NCBI RefSeq assembly: GCF_900608595.1
Contig: NZ_UWYY01000003.1
Location: forward strand, 62,001 to 126,000
Source of the DNA: Promicromonospora panici
Lineage (GTDB): Bacteria > Actinomycetota > Actinomycetes > Actinomycetales > Cellulomonadaceae
Reading direction: 5' to 3'
DNA: 64,000 nt
Position 1 is the stretch's first letter. The number at the start of each line of letters is the position of its first letter. This document shows positions 43,856-53,676 of this stretch, piece by piece. The notes beneath the pieces are model-generated. The model was not told where the DNA came from and searched no databases. It worked only from the letters and a program-made list of their open reading frames with translations. The position numbers and the translations under genes are program-made.

Positions 43856-46099
43856 TCAGCTAGCCAGCTCGGCGCGCTGCCACGCCTGGTTGGTCCCGCC
43901 GTTGCACGTCCACTGCTGGACCGCTGCGCCGTTGGCGGTGGAGAACACGCCGATGTCGAGGCATTTGCCACTGTTGCGGTTGACGACCTGGACGTTCCCG
44001 CCGCCAACGTCCTCGACCCGCCACTGCTGGTTGTTTCCGCCGTTGCAGGTCCACTGCTGGACCTTGCCGCCGTCGGCGGTCGAGCTCGCGCTCACGTCGA
44101 GGCACTTGTCGCTGTTGACTCCTGCGATCTGCACGTAACCGCCGGCGACTGCCTGGACCTGCCACCGCTGGTTGGCACCGGTGCCGCAGGTCCACTGCTG
44201 GACCTTGGCGCCGTCGGCGGTCGAGAACGCGGCGACGTCGAGACACTTGCCGCTGTTGCGGTTGACCAGACGTTCGGGCCGCTGCTCGACCAGCGTCCAG
44301 TCCTGCGAGCCGTCCGTCGCGGCCGCCTGCAGCGTGAGCTGCGCCCCGGCGGTCGCCCCGGTCAGGTACAGCCCGGTGATGGCGGCGGCCTGCAGCCGGG
44401 TGTACCCGTCGCTCGTGGTGACGAGGTTCCACAGCCCGGCCTCGGTGTTGTCCACCCACTGGCCGATCTTCTGGCCCGCGGACGGCGTCCCGGTCCAGAT
44501 GCCCGCGGCCCGCCCGCCGGACTTGTTGAGCAGCGCCGCCGCTCCGTTGGACTTGGTGACGACGTGCCAGAACTGCGTGTCGCCGTCCGACGCCGAACCG
44601 GCCGCCTCCAGGACGACGTCGGGCACGTCGCGATTGCCGATGTTGGCGTCGTTGCTGTGGTCGCCCGTGCCGATCACCTGGCCGGTCTTCCGGTTCACGA
44701 GCTGGTAGTACGTACCCTCCGAACGTCCGAGGTCAACCTCGCCGTACCGGATGATCGCGTTGCTCGTGGCGCCGCCCCACGTGCCCTGGTGGATGACGAC
44801 CCGCCCGGTCCGCGTGACGTACTGCAGGTTCCGGCTGTAGCCGGCGCCGACGGTGGTCTGGTACTCGGTCCACTGACCGGTGCTCGACCCGGTGCGATTC
44901 ACCCAGATGTTCCCGCTGCCGCTCGCGTTGTAGGCGATCCGGCCGTCGGGCAGGGGGATCATGACCGGGCTGCCGCCCGTGGCCAGCCTGCGCGAGCCGC
45001 TGCTGACCGGGAGCGTGTCGACCCCGGTCCCGTCGACGTCGCCGTCGGCGAAGAACCGCAGCGGGTCGCTCGCGACCTTGAACCGGGTGTTCGTCCCGCC
45101 GCCCCAGAACTCGAACGTCAGCATCCACAGGCCGTCGGACGTCGGGGCGATCGTCGTCATGCCCGGCCGCCCACCGCCGATCAGCGACTTCCCGCCGACG
45201 TTCACGGTCGTGCCCGCGACGTCGACGACCGGGGCGCTCCACGCCGCGCTCGTGCCGTCCCACGTGCGGTGGGCGAGGATCTGGCCCTCCGAGTCGGTGG
45301 CTGTGTCGTTCGCCGGGTCCAGGATCGCGACGCCGGTGGTGGCGTCGTAGCCGAGGTAGTCGTTCTCGTCGGAGTAGTACGTGACCAGCCTGCCGTCGCG
45401 CACGATGAGGAACGGCTCCCAGACGGGGTCGACCTGCCGGTAGGTGTTTGCCGCGGCGATGTTCGTCCCGATCGCCCCGGCGCTACCGCCCTGCCAGCCG
45501 CCCTTGGCGATGATGTTGACGACGTTCCACGTCACACCCTGGTCGGTGCTGGAGAACAGGGCGATCGCGAGGTCCTTGCGGTCGCCGTCGTTCGTCGGGG
45601 TCCAGCTCGGGTCGGCCGCCTTGTGCTCGGTGTAGTAGTGGTCCTCGCCGGTGACGAGGCTCGCCACCAGCAGCGTGCCTGCCGCCACGTTGCCGACCGT
45701 CTGCGGCATGACGTAGAGGTAAGGGCTCCCCCAGTTGCTCGTGTACTTCGCGTACGCAGGGTCGCTCGAGAGCTCCGCCGGCGGCCGGATGGCCGAGAGC
45801 GACTGCCAGGTGGTGCCGTCGTCGTCGCTCTTGTAGATCGGCAGGGTCCCGCCGGTCGCGGCGCCGCTGGTGGGGTTGACTGTCGCCTTCTCGAACGCGG
45901 CGACCAGGCGCCCGCTCGGCAGCTCGGCGGACTTCGGATAGACGGCGCAGTTGCCGCGCCCCTTGAGGCACTGGTCGGCGTCGGTGAGCTGGTAGACGAT
46001 GCCGCCCGTCGGCCGGTACGCCTCCGCGGCCACCGGCACGAAGATCGTGACGAGCACCGTGAGAAATGCGGTCAGGGCGAGCTTGGATCTGGAGGTCAT
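43856..46099 (-). CDS. secreted GH93/sialidase-like propeller with two ricin domains
   Basis: A 747-aa secreted protein with signal peptide cut near AEA (residue 27). Residues about 30-415 form a six-bladed propeller of the sialidase superfamily, with Asp-box-like SDDDGTTW and SSTDQGVTW and the segments EPFLIVRDGRLVTYYSDEND and GGGRPGMTTIAP, which resemble GH93 exo-arabinanases. Residues about 425-590 are a first ricin-like trefoil; about 600-745 are a CBM13 ricin domain with three QxW repeats (QQW, QRW, QQW). Start ATG overlaps the upstream paralogue's stop (ATGA). Family 33/93 assignment is by motif and context. Confidence 0.72.
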   Translation of the reverse strand: MTSRSKLALTAFLTVLVTIFVPVAAEAYRPTGGIVYQLTDADQCLKGRGNCAVYPKSAELPSGRLVAAFEKATVNPTSGAATGGTLPIYKSDDDGTTWQSLSAIRPPAELSSDPAYAKYTSNWGSPYLYVMPQTVGNVAAGTLLVASLVTGEDHYYTEHKAADPSWTPTNDGDRKDLAIALFSSTDQGVTWNVVNIIAKGGWQGGSAGAIGTNIAAANTYRQVDPVWEPFLIVRDGRLVTYYSDENDYLGYDATTGVAILDPANDTATDSEGQILAHRTWDGTSAAWSAPVVDVAGTTVNVGGKSLIGGGRPGMTTIAPTSDGLWMLTFEFWGGGTNTRFKVASDPLRFFADGDVDGTGVDTLPVSSGSRRLATGGSPVMIPLPDGRIAYNASGSGNIWVNRTGSSTGQWTEYQTTVGAGYSRNLQYVTRTGRVVIHQGTWGGATSNAIIRYGEVDLGRSEGTYYQLVNRKTGQVIGTGDHSNDANIGNRDVPDVVLEAAGSASDGDTQFWHVVTKSNGAAALLNKSGGRAAGIWTGTPSAGQKIGQWVDNTEAGLWNLVTTSDGYTRLQAAAITGLYLTGATAGAQLTLQAAATDGSQDWTLVEQRPERLVNRNSGKCLDVAAFSTADGAKVQQWTCGTGANQRWQVQAVAGGYVQIAGVNSDKCLDVSASSTADGGKVQQWTCNGGNNQQWRVEDVGGGNVQVVNRNSGKCLDIGVFSTANGAAVQQWTCNGGTNQAWQRAELAS

Positions 46100-47988
46100 G
46101 CCCCCTCCTCGGAGTTGTCACCGATGGCCTGGTCGAGGCCGTAGTCACCGCTGCCCTGGGAGCCGGCTCGCGGGACCAGGGCCCAGTCCTGCGAACCATC
46201 CGACGCGGCGGCCTGCAGGGTGAGCTGCGCACCCGCCGTCGCCCCGGTCAGGTACAGGCCGGTGTTGGACGCCGCCTGCAGCCGGTAGTAGCCGTCACCG
46301 GTCGGGACGAACTTCCACGTCCCGGCCTCGGTGTAGTCCACCCACTGGCCGATCTTCTGGCCGGCGGTCGCCTGGCCGGTCCAGATCGCCGCCGAACGCC
46401 CGCCGGACTTGTTGAGCAGGGTCTTGGCCCCGTCCGCCTTGGTCACGACGTGCCAGTACTGGGTGGCCTTGTCGGTGGTCGCCCCGGGCTTCTCCAGCAC
46501 GACGTCGGGAACGTCACCGTTGCCGAGGTTGGCGTCGTTGCTGTTGCCGCCGGTGCCGATCACAGAGCCGGTCTTGCGGTTGACGAGCTGGAAGTACCGG
46601 CCCTCGGAGTGTCCGAGGTCGACCTCGCCGTACCGGATGATCGCGGTGGCCGTCGGACCGCCCCAGGTGCCCTGCAGGATGGCCACCCGGCCCGTGCCCT
46701 CGACGTACTGCAGGGTGCGGCTGTACCCGGCTCCGACCATGGTCTGGTACTCGGTCCACGTGCCGTCGCTGGCCCCGGTGCGGTTGACCCAGACGCTCCC
46801 GCTGCTGCTCGCGTTGTAGACGATGCGGCCGTCGGGCAGCCCGATCAGGACCGGGCTCCCACCGCGCGCCAGCGTTCGCGAGCCCGCGTCGACCGGCAGA
46901 GAGTTGATCTCCAGCCCGTCGACGTCGCCGTCGCGGCCGAAGGCCACCGGGCTGTCGGCCAGCTTGTACCGGGTGTTGGCGCCGCCGCCCCAGAACTCGA
47001 AGGTCAGCATCCACAGGCCGTCCGTCGTCGGTGCGATGTTGGTCATGCCGGGACGGCCGCCGCCGATCTGCGTCTTGCCGTTGCCCCGGTCCACGGTGAG
47101 GCCGGCGACGTCGATCACCGGCTCGCTCCACGCCGCGCTCGTACCGTCCCACGTCTTGTGCGCCAGGATCTGGCCGTGCGAGTCGGAGGCCGTGTTGTTC
47201 TCCGGGTCGAGGATCGCCACCCCGGTCTCGGGGTCGACGCCGATGTAGTCGTTCTCGTCGGAGTAGTAGGTCACCAGCTTGCCGTCGTGGACCATCAGGA
47301 AGGGCTCCCACACCGGGTCGACCTGGCGATGGATGTTCGCCGCCGCGACGTTCCGCCCGATCGCCCCGGCGCTGCCGCCCTGCCAGCCACCTTCGGCGAT
47401 GATGTTCTCGACGTCCCACGTGGCGCCGTCGTCGGTGCTGGAGAACAGGGCGAGCGCCATGTCCTTGCGGTCGCCGTCGTTCGACGGGATCCAGCTCGGG
47501 TCGGCCGCCTTGTGCTCGGTGTAGTAGTGGTCCTCGCCGGTGACGACGCTCGCGAGCAGCAGCGTGCCCGCTTCCAGGTCGCCGACCTCCTGCGGCAGGA
47601 CGTACAGGTACGGGCTGGTCCAGTTGCTGATGTACTTCGCGTAGGCCGGGTCGTCCGAGAGCTCGGCGGGCGCCCGCACCTCCGAGAGCGGCTGCCACGT
47701 GGTGCCGTCGTCGTCGCTCTTGAAGATCGGCAGGGTCCCGCCGGCCGCGCCACCGCTGACCGGGTTCACCGTCGCCTTCTCGAACGCCGCGACCAGGCGC
47801 CCGCTGGGCAGCTGGGCCGACTTCGGGTAGACCACGCAGTTGCCTCTGCCCTTGAGGCACGGGTCGCTCGGCGAGAGCTCGTACATGATGCCGCCGGTCG
47901 CGCGGTAGGCCTCCGCGGCCACCGGCACGAAAATCGTGACGAGCGTCGTGAGAAACGCGGTCAGGACGAGCTTGGATCTGGACGTCAT
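46096..47988 (-). CDS. secreted GH93/sialidase-like propeller, shorter paralogue
   Basis: A 630-aa paralogue of the next gene, nearly identical in the signal peptide and very similar through the propeller and first ricin-like domain. It ends in a short acidic tail (LDQAIGDNSEEGA) where the other continues into CBM13. AAGGAGGGGG precedes ATG 47988. The pair looks like a tandem duplication followed by gain or loss of the second carbohydrate-binding domain. A GC-rich hairpin separates it from the binding protein gene upstream. Confidence 0.72.
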   Translation of the reverse strand: MTSRSKLVLTAFLTTLVTIFVPVAAEAYRATGGIMYELSPSDPCLKGRGNCVVYPKSAQLPSGRLVAAFEKATVNPVSGGAAGGTLPIFKSDDDGTTWQPLSEVRAPAELSDDPAYAKYISNWTSPYLYVLPQEVGDLEAGTLLLASVVTGEDHYYTEHKAADPSWIPSNDGDRKDMALALFSSTDDGATWDVENIIAEGGWQGGSAGAIGRNVAAANIHRQVDPVWEPFLMVHDGKLVTYYSDENDYIGVDPETGVAILDPENNTASDSHGQILAHKTWDGTSAAWSEPVIDVAGLTVDRGNGKTQIGGGRPGMTNIAPTTDGLWMLTFEFWGGGANTRYKLADSPVAFGRDGDVDGLEINSLPVDAGSRTLARGGSPVLIGLPDGRIVYNASSSGSVWVNRTGASDGTWTEYQTMVGAGYSRTLQYVEGTGRVAILQGTWGGPTATAIIRYGEVDLGHSEGRYFQLVNRKTGSVIGTGGNSNDANLGNGDVPDVVLEKPGATTDKATQYWHVVTKADGAKTLLNKSGGRSAAIWTGQATAGQKIGQWVDYTEAGTWKFVPTGDGYYRLQAASNTGLYLTGATAGAQLTLQAAASDGSQDWALVPRAGSQGSGDYGLDQAIGDNSEEGA

Positions 47989-48073
47989 GCCCCCTCCTTG
48001 GGGATGTCATCGACCCGTGCGCAGCACGGGATCTCCGTACGCGACGCCGTCCTTGGCGCCGCGCCTTCACCAG

Positions 48074-48109
48074 CCGCGGGGGCCCGACGTCGGCGTCGGC
48101 CCCCCGCGG
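48074..48109 (-). terminator. 15-bp hairpin between binding protein and GH93-like genes
   Basis: Arms 48074-48088 and 48095-48109 pair with one mismatch around a 6-nt loop, 9 nt past the binding-protein stop. Probably reduces read-through into the secreted enzyme pair. Confidence 0.7.
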
Positions 48110-48118
48110 TGGACAGCG

Positions 48119-49471
48119 TCACTCGTTGACGCTGAAGCCTTGCGAGCTGCCGTAGGTGACGACCTGCTCCTGCCAGGCCTGCAGGCCTGCGTTCAGGTCA
48201 CTCTTGTCCGTGTAGGCCGCGCCGACGGTGTCGGGGAAGACGCTGTTGGCGTAGACCTGGAACGGCAGGTACTGCCAGCCCGGGGCGACATTCTCGGACG
48301 CGTCGACCAGGACCTCGTTGATCTTCTGGCCGCCGAAGTACTCGGGCTCCTCGGCGAGGAACTCGGGCGAGGTCAGGTGCGCGGTGGTCGCGGGGAAACC
48401 GCCGTTGTCCAGGAAGACGTCGACGCTCTCCTCGGAGCTGTTCAGCCAGCGCAGGAACGCCGCGGCGAGCGCCGGGTTCTTGCTCTGCTTGATGACCGAC
48501 TGGGCGCTGCCGCCGTTCTCAGCGGTGGTGGCGGAGCCGTCGTAGCTCGGCAGGGGTGCGACGCGCCACTTGCCGGCGCCGTCGGGCACGGAGCCCTCGA
48601 GGATGCCGGGCATCCACGCGCCGGTGACGATGGTGGCCACCGTGCCGTCGCTCAGGGCCTTCCACCAGTCGTCGCTCCAGGTGGGGATGTCCGCGAGCAG
48701 GCCGGGCTCGAGCAGCTGGTTCCAGGTGTCGGCCCAGAGCTTGGTGCCCTCGTCCTGCAGGTCCACGGTCACGTTCGTGCCGTCGGTCTGGTACGGGCGG
48801 CCGCCGGCCTGCCAGATCAGCGGCTGCGCGAAGCCGGGGTCGCCGGCGTCGGTGGTGATGTACTTCTCGGGGTCGGCTGCGTGCAGCTTCTCACCGGCGG
48901 CGACGTAGTCGTCCCAGGTGGCGGGGACCTCGAGATCGTGCTCGTCGAAGATCTCCTTGTTGTACAGGAGGACCATCGGGCCGGAGTCCTGCGGCAGGCC
49001 GTAGACCGCGTCGTCGGCGGTGACGGCCGACCAGGTGGAGGGGGTGTACTGGTCCTCCAGGTCGCCGAGGCCGTAGCCCGACAGGTCGAGCAGGCTGTCC
49101 GAGAGCACGAACTGCTGCAGCGCGTAGTACTCGATCTGCGCGACGTCGGGGGCGCCCGACCCGGCCTTGATGGCGTTCTGCAGCTTGGTGTACTCGTCGG
49201 TGGCGGTGCCGGCGTTGACGACGTCGACCGTGACGTTCGGGTACTCCTCCATGAACGCGTCCGCCTGGGCCTCGCCCGAGGGCGTCCACGTCCAGTACGT
49301 CAGATCGCCTCCCTCTTCGAGAGCGGCGTCGAGGTCGGCGGGCGAGCCGGCGGGGGCCTCGGCGGCCGGGGCTGCGCCGGCGCTGCAGCCGGCGAACGTG
49401 AGCGCGGTGATCGCAGCGGCGGCGAGTGCTGCCGCCGCCTTGGTGCGGGTGGTGCGGACTGATCTGGTCAT
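48119..49471 (-). CDS. sugar-binding lipoprotein of the GH42 operon
   Basis: A 450-aa family-1 solute-binding protein. Lipobox FAGC with Cys29, then an Ala/Pro-rich linker; the fold starts at GGDLTYWTWTPSGEAQADAF. AAGGA lies seven bases before ATG 49471. Strong resemblance to the protein at 39329-40654, including GSGAPDVAQIEYYALQQFVL against its counterpart. Delivers oligosaccharides to the adjacent permeases. Confidence 0.88.
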   Translation of the reverse strand: MTRSVRTTRTKAAAALAAAAITALTFAGCSAGAAPAAEAPAGSPADLDAALEEGGDLTYWTWTPSGEAQADAFMEEYPNVTVDVVNAGTATDEYTKLQNAIKAGSGAPDVAQIEYYALQQFVLSDSLLDLSGYGLGDLEDQYTPSTWSAVTADDAVYGLPQDSGPMVLLYNKEIFDEHDLEVPATWDDYVAAGEKLHAADPEKYITTDAGDPGFAQPLIWQAGGRPYQTDGTNVTVDLQDEGTKLWADTWNQLLEPGLLADIPTWSDDWWKALSDGTVATIVTGAWMPGILEGSVPDGAGKWRVAPLPSYDGSATTAENGGSAQSVIKQSKNPALAAAFLRWLNSSEESVDVFLDNGGFPATTAHLTSPEFLAEEPEYFGGQKINEVLVDASENVAPGWQYLPFQVYANSVFPDTVGAAYTDKSDLNAGLQAWQEQVVTYGSSQGFSVNE

Positions 49472-49553
49472 GGTCGTTCCTTCACGTCTTCGTGGTGTGG
49501 CTGGGGTGGGGTCGGGACCGCCGGGCGGCGGGCGAGCAGTCGGGTACGGCCGG

Positions 49554-50483
49554 TCACTGCTTGACGCTCCCTGCGCTGAGGCCGGACTGCCAGAAGCGCT
49601 GCAGGAGCAGGAAGATGACGACGATCGGCACGATCGTGATGAGGGAGCCGGTGACGACGAGGTTGAAGATCGGCTCGGCCGCGACGCCCGCCGCCTGCGC
49701 GCTCCACTGGTTGAGCCCGACGGTGAGCGGGTACCAGTCAGGGTCGGTGAGCATGATCAGCGGCAGGAAGTAGTTGTTCCAGGTCGCCACGACGGAGAAC
49801 AGCGCGACGGTGACGATGCCGGGTGCCAGCAGCCGGATCGAGATGGTGAAGAAGGTCCGCATCTCCCCGGCGCCGTCGAGGCGGGCGGCCTCCAGGAGCT
49901 CCGTGGGTACAGAGTCGATCGTGTAGACCCAGATGAGGTAGAGCCCGAACGGGCTGATCAGCGACGGGATGATGATCGACCAGGGGGTGTTCGTGAGGCC
50001 GATCTGGCTGAACAGCAGGAAGGTGGGCACGGCCAGGGCGGTCCCAGGCACGGCAACGGCACCCAGGACGACGGCGAAGTACGCGCCGCGACCCGGGAAC
50101 CGGAACTTGGCCAGGCCGTAGCCCGCCAGCGTCGCGAGGAACGTCGCGCCACCGGCGCCGACCACGACGTAGAGCAGGGTGTTACCGAGCCAGCGCAGGA
50201 AGATGCCGTCGTCGTGCGTGAGGGTGGCGACGACGTTGTCCCACAGGGCGAACGAATGCCCGAACGAGAGGCCGAACGTCGAGAACAGGTCACCCTGCGT
50301 CTTGGTCGCGTTGACCACGAGCCAGATGATCGGCACGAGCGCGTACACGAGGAACAGCACCATGAGCAGCGTCATGGCCACCGACTTGCGGGGGCGGGTG
50401 ACCGAGAACGGCCGGCGTGCCCCGCCGGTGCGAGCGGTGCCCGTGCGGGCCTTGACGTTGATGGTGCGCAGACCGGTGGACAT
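49554..50483 (-). CDS. ABC sugar permease, MalG type, of the GH42 operon
   Basis: A 309-aa permease with six predicted membrane segments and EAA loop (LLEAARLDGAGEMRTFFTIS), ending SGLSAGSVKQ. GGAGG lies seven bases before ATG 50483, which overlaps the upstream permease stop by one base (TGATG). Confidence 0.88.
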   Translation of the reverse strand: MSTGLRTINVKARTGTARTGGARRPFSVTRPRKSVAMTLLMVLFLVYALVPIIWLVVNATKTQGDLFSTFGLSFGHSFALWDNVVATLTHDDGIFLRWLGNTLLYVVVGAGGATFLATLAGYGLAKFRFPGRGAYFAVVLGAVAVPGTALAVPTFLLFSQIGLTNTPWSIIIPSLISPFGLYLIWVYTIDSVPTELLEAARLDGAGEMRTFFTISIRLLAPGIVTVALFSVVATWNNYFLPLIMLTDPDWYPLTVGLNQWSAQAAGVAAEPIFNLVVTGSLITIVPIVVIFLLLQRFWQSGLSAGSVKQ

Positions 50484-51433
50484 CAGCGGTCCTCCTTCCG
50501 AGAACCGCGCATCTGCACCACGTAGGCGATCACCGCGGTGATGACGCCCATGATGATCGCGACGGTGGCCGAGTAGTTGTACTGCTGCCCGGCGAACGAC
50601 AGGTTGTACGCGTACATGTTGGGCGTGAAGCTGCTGGTGATGACGTTGTTCGCCAGCGGCTGGAGAACGTTCGGCTCGTTGAAGAGCTGGAAGCTGCCGA
50701 TGATCGAGAAGATGGTCGCGATCACTATCGCGCCGCGGATGGCGGGCAGCTTGATCGCCCGGACGACCTGCCAGCCGCGAGCGCCGTCGATCTCGGCCGC
50801 CTCGTACAGCTCGGTGGGGATCGTCTTGAGAGCCGAGTAGAAGATCACCATGTTGTAGCCGACGTACTCCCAGGTGACGATGTTGCCGATCGAGGCGGTG
50901 ATCCACCGGCGCGCGAACGGCTGGAGCACGGTGCCGCCGAGCCAGTCGTTGATGCTCGCCGTCAGGCCGAAGTTGTCGCTGTACAGGAATCCCCACATGA
51001 GGACCGCGACGACCGCGGGCACCGCGTACGGCAGGAAGATCACCACGCGGAAGAGGCCGGTGGCGTACAGGCGCGCGCTGTCGATCGCCAGGGCGGCGAC
51101 CATCGCGAGGAGCAGCATGATCGGAACCTGGATCAGCAGGAACCCGAAGACCCGTCCGAAGCCGTCCCAGAAGCTCGGGTCCTGGAAGGCGGTGACGTAG
51201 TTGGCGAGCCCGACGAAGGAGTTGCCCCCGACGAGCTGGTTCTGGAACAGGCTCAGCCACAACGCGTAGAGCAGCGGCGTGATGAACACGAGGACGAACA
51301 CGAGCGCGAACGGCCAGGTGAACAGCCAGCCGGTCCAGTCCGCCTTGCGGCGGCGGATCGTGATCGCGGGCGCCGCGGTGGCGCCGCCGGCCTCCTGGTG
51401 GCCGGTGCGGGCGGCGTAGGGCGTGGTCGTCAT
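50483..51433 (-). CDS. ABC sugar permease, MalF type, of the GH42 operon
   Basis: A 316-aa permease with a 50-residue cytoplasmic tail, six predicted membrane segments and EAA loop (LYEAAEIDGARGWQVVRAIK). ATG 51433 overlaps the GH42 stop by ATGA, fixing the start. It forms the channel with the MalG-type subunit. Confidence 0.88.
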   Translation of the reverse strand: MTTTPYAARTGHQEAGGATAAPAITIRRRKADWTGWLFTWPFALVFVLVFITPLLYALWLSLFQNQLVGGNSFVGLANYVTAFQDPSFWDGFGRVFGFLLIQVPIMLLLAMVAALAIDSARLYATGLFRVVIFLPYAVPAVVAVLMWGFLYSDNFGLTASINDWLGGTVLQPFARRWITASIGNIVTWEYVGYNMVIFYSALKTIPTELYEAAEIDGARGWQVVRAIKLPAIRGAIVIATIFSIIGSFQLFNEPNVLQPLANNVITSSFTPNMYAYNLSFAGQQYNYSATVAIIMGVITAVIAYVVQMRGSRKEDR

Positions 51434-53592
51434 CGGACTGCCTCGCCGTTCTCGGCCACTGCGGCCGGGGCCTCGTCGGGGGCGTGCGCGTCGAGGAGCA
51501 CGCGGCTGCCCCACGGCCCCAGGGCGAGCTGTTCCCCGGCGGCGTGCGTGGTGGCGGCAGCGTTGTCCCGGACGTCGGCCGCGAGGACGAGGTTCTGCTC
51601 GCCCCAGCCCCAGTTGAAGACGAACCAGGCGCGCCGCCCGTCGGGCAGGCTGCCCGAGGAGACGGTGATCGCCGGGCCGTGGTCGCCGGCGAGCAGGTTG
51701 CCCGCGCGTTCGGGGGCGGCCCAGCGCACCACGGCGCTCGCCAGCCCGGGAGACGGCACCGTGCCGACGGTGGTCACCCGGCCGATGCCGTGCCGGTGGC
51801 TGACGACCGCCGGGAAGTCGCCGAACCGCGGGTGCTTGTACGTCGCCAGGGCCTGCGCACCGTCCGGGATCAGACCGTCGACCCAGCGCCGGCCGGTGGC
51901 GTCCGCGTCGAGGACGAGCGGGCTCCCGTCCGTCGCGGTCACCTGGAGGTCGGCGTCGAGGTTGGAGAACTCCTCGTACCAGGCGCCGGCGGCCTCGTGC
52001 AGCCCGGCGGGTGCGATCGCGACCCGGGCGCGGGCCTCCGGGTCGGCGTACGCGGTGCGCGGCCCGAGGATCAGGTGCCCGCCGGCGGCGGCATACTCGC
52101 GCAGCAGAGTCAGGTCGTCGTCGGCGGTGATGTACAGCCCGGCGGCGACCAGGACGGGGAACCGCCGGGCCAGCTCCTCCGCGCCGACGTCGTGCGCCTG
52201 AGGCAGGTGCAGGATGCGCGCCTGCCGCCCGGCGTCGGTCACGCCGCGGTAGAACGCATCGACGATCTGCTCGTAGGACTCGTCGTCACCCTGCCCGCCG
52301 TCGGCCAGCGGCGGCATGAACTGCAGGGCGAAGCGGCTGGGGTTCGACCAGAGGATCGCGACGTCGGCGTCCGGCTGGTACCCGTCCAGCGTGGTCCCGA
52401 GGCTCGCCAGCTCGTTGCCGAGCTCCGCGATCTCGGCGTAGACGCGGCCCGGCCGGAGGCTGTGCGGCAGCACGCCGCCCCAGTAGGTCTCGGCGCCGTA
52501 CGGCAGCGTGTGCCAGTGCCAGTACTCGATCATCGCCGCGCCGCGCGAGATGAACGCGTAGGCGGCCTGCTTGAGCTGGCCGGGGTAGGGCGGGTAGTTG
52601 GCGTGCGACGCGTCGATGGCCTGCGCGTTGGTCTCGGTGACGAGGTAGCGCGCCTGGCGCGAGGAATACAGACGGTCGGCCTGTCGCAGGAGGCCGGCGA
52701 CGCCGGTGGTGGTCCAGTAGTTCGGCTGATCGAGGTCGGTACCGGCCTCCAGGTGGTCCTGCATGCCGTAGTACGGGTTGCCGGCCGCGACGTCCAGGTG
52801 GCGCCCGAGCCGCTCGTCGTCGACGCCGCGGCGCGGGTACTGCAGGCAGGTGGTGACGAACTGCCCGGGGCGGCGGTACTCGCCCACGATGCGCGCCTGC
52901 CAGGCGATGAACTCTTCGGTGACGTCCGCCTGGTACCGGCGCCAGGCCAGGTCGTACTGGGGGAAGGTGTTGCCGTCGGGCCGCCACAGCTCGTCCCAGC
53001 CGTCCAGGCGGTGCGACCAGTAGGTCAGCCCCCACTCCCGGTTGAGGGTCTCGACGTCGCCATACTGCTGCTTGAGCCGCCGCACGAACCGCGTGAACGT
53101 CCCGTGATTGTGGATCAGCTCCAGGCCCGGCTCGTTGTCGACCTGGTACCCGATCACCGCGGGGTGCGACGCGTAGCGGCCCAGGATCGCGCGGATCACG
53201 CGCTCGGCGTGGTGCCGGAACGCGGGGTGCGAGTAGTCGACCTCCTGGCGGGCGCCCCATGGGATGGGTTCACCCGTGCGCCGCTCCGCGGCGATCTCCG
53301 GGTAGGCCGTCTGCAGCCACGGCGGCACGGCATAGGTGGGGGTGCCGAGGATGACGTCGATGCCCCGGGCCCCCGCGGCGTCGAGCACCGGTGCGAGCCA
53401 TTCGAGGTCGAGCTCGCCGTCACGCGGCTCCCACGTGGACCAGACCGACTCCCCCACCCGGATGACGTTGATGCCCGCCGCCACCATCAGGTCGAGGTCC
53501 TCGTGCAGGCGGTCCTGGCGGTGGTACTCCGGGTAGTACGCCACGCCGAAGAGCACGTGGCGGGGCGGGTCGGGGTGGTTGTGCAAGTCCAT
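51430..53592 (-). CDS. GH42 family beta-galactosidase
   Basis: A 720-aa cytoplasmic enzyme of family 42, with A-domain barrel, trimerisation domain and C-terminal domain. Acid/base Glu154 is in YQVDNEPGLE and nucleophile Glu320 in LVTETNAQ. GH42 members cleave terminal beta-galactose; some act on alpha-L-arabinopyranosides. First gene of an operon with two permeases, a binding protein and the secreted GH93-like pair, so arabinogalactan or a related pectin side chain is a likely target. Two LacI operators lie upstream. Confidence 0.9.
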   Translation of the reverse strand: MDLHNHPDPPRHVLFGVAYYPEYHRQDRLHEDLDLMVAAGINVIRVGESVWSTWEPRDGELDLEWLAPVLDAAGARGIDVILGTPTYAVPPWLQTAYPEIAAERRTGEPIPWGARQEVDYSHPAFRHHAERVIRAILGRYASHPAVIGYQVDNEPGLELIHNHGTFTRFVRRLKQQYGDVETLNREWGLTYWSHRLDGWDELWRPDGNTFPQYDLAWRRYQADVTEEFIAWQARIVGEYRRPGQFVTTCLQYPRRGVDDERLGRHLDVAAGNPYYGMQDHLEAGTDLDQPNYWTTTGVAGLLRQADRLYSSRQARYLVTETNAQAIDASHANYPPYPGQLKQAAYAFISRGAAMIEYWHWHTLPYGAETYWGGVLPHSLRPGRVYAEIAELGNELASLGTTLDGYQPDADVAILWSNPSRFALQFMPPLADGGQGDDESYEQIVDAFYRGVTDAGRQARILHLPQAHDVGAEELARRFPVLVAAGLYITADDDLTLLREYAAAGGHLILGPRTAYADPEARARVAIAPAGLHEAAGAWYEEFSNLDADLQVTATDGSPLVLDADATGRRWVDGLIPDGAQALATYKHPRFGDFPAVVSHRHGIGRVTTVGTVPSPGLASAVVRWAAPERAGNLLAGDHGPAITVSSGSLPDGRRAWFVFNWGWGEQNLVLAADVRDNAAATTHAAGEQLALGPWGSRVLLDAHAPDEAPAAVAENGEAVR

Positions 53593-53645
53593 GAGGCAGC
53601 TACTCCGTTGTCGTGCGCTGGAACGGGAGTGACGCTAGACCGGAA

Positions 53646-53659
53646 TGTGACCGGTCACA
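53646..53659. promoter_or_regulatory. LacI operator, perfect palindrome TGTGACCGGTCACA
   Basis: A perfect 14-bp palindrome with the ACCGGT core typical of LacI-family sites, 53 nt upstream of the GH42 start. Confidence 0.8.
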
Positions 53660-53676
53660 AGACTCTGAGACCAACT

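Noticed and set aside
43820..48129. Two long plus-strand open frames over the GH93-like genes
   Set aside because: Both mirror the real minus-strand genes and their similarity to each other only reflects the gene duplication.
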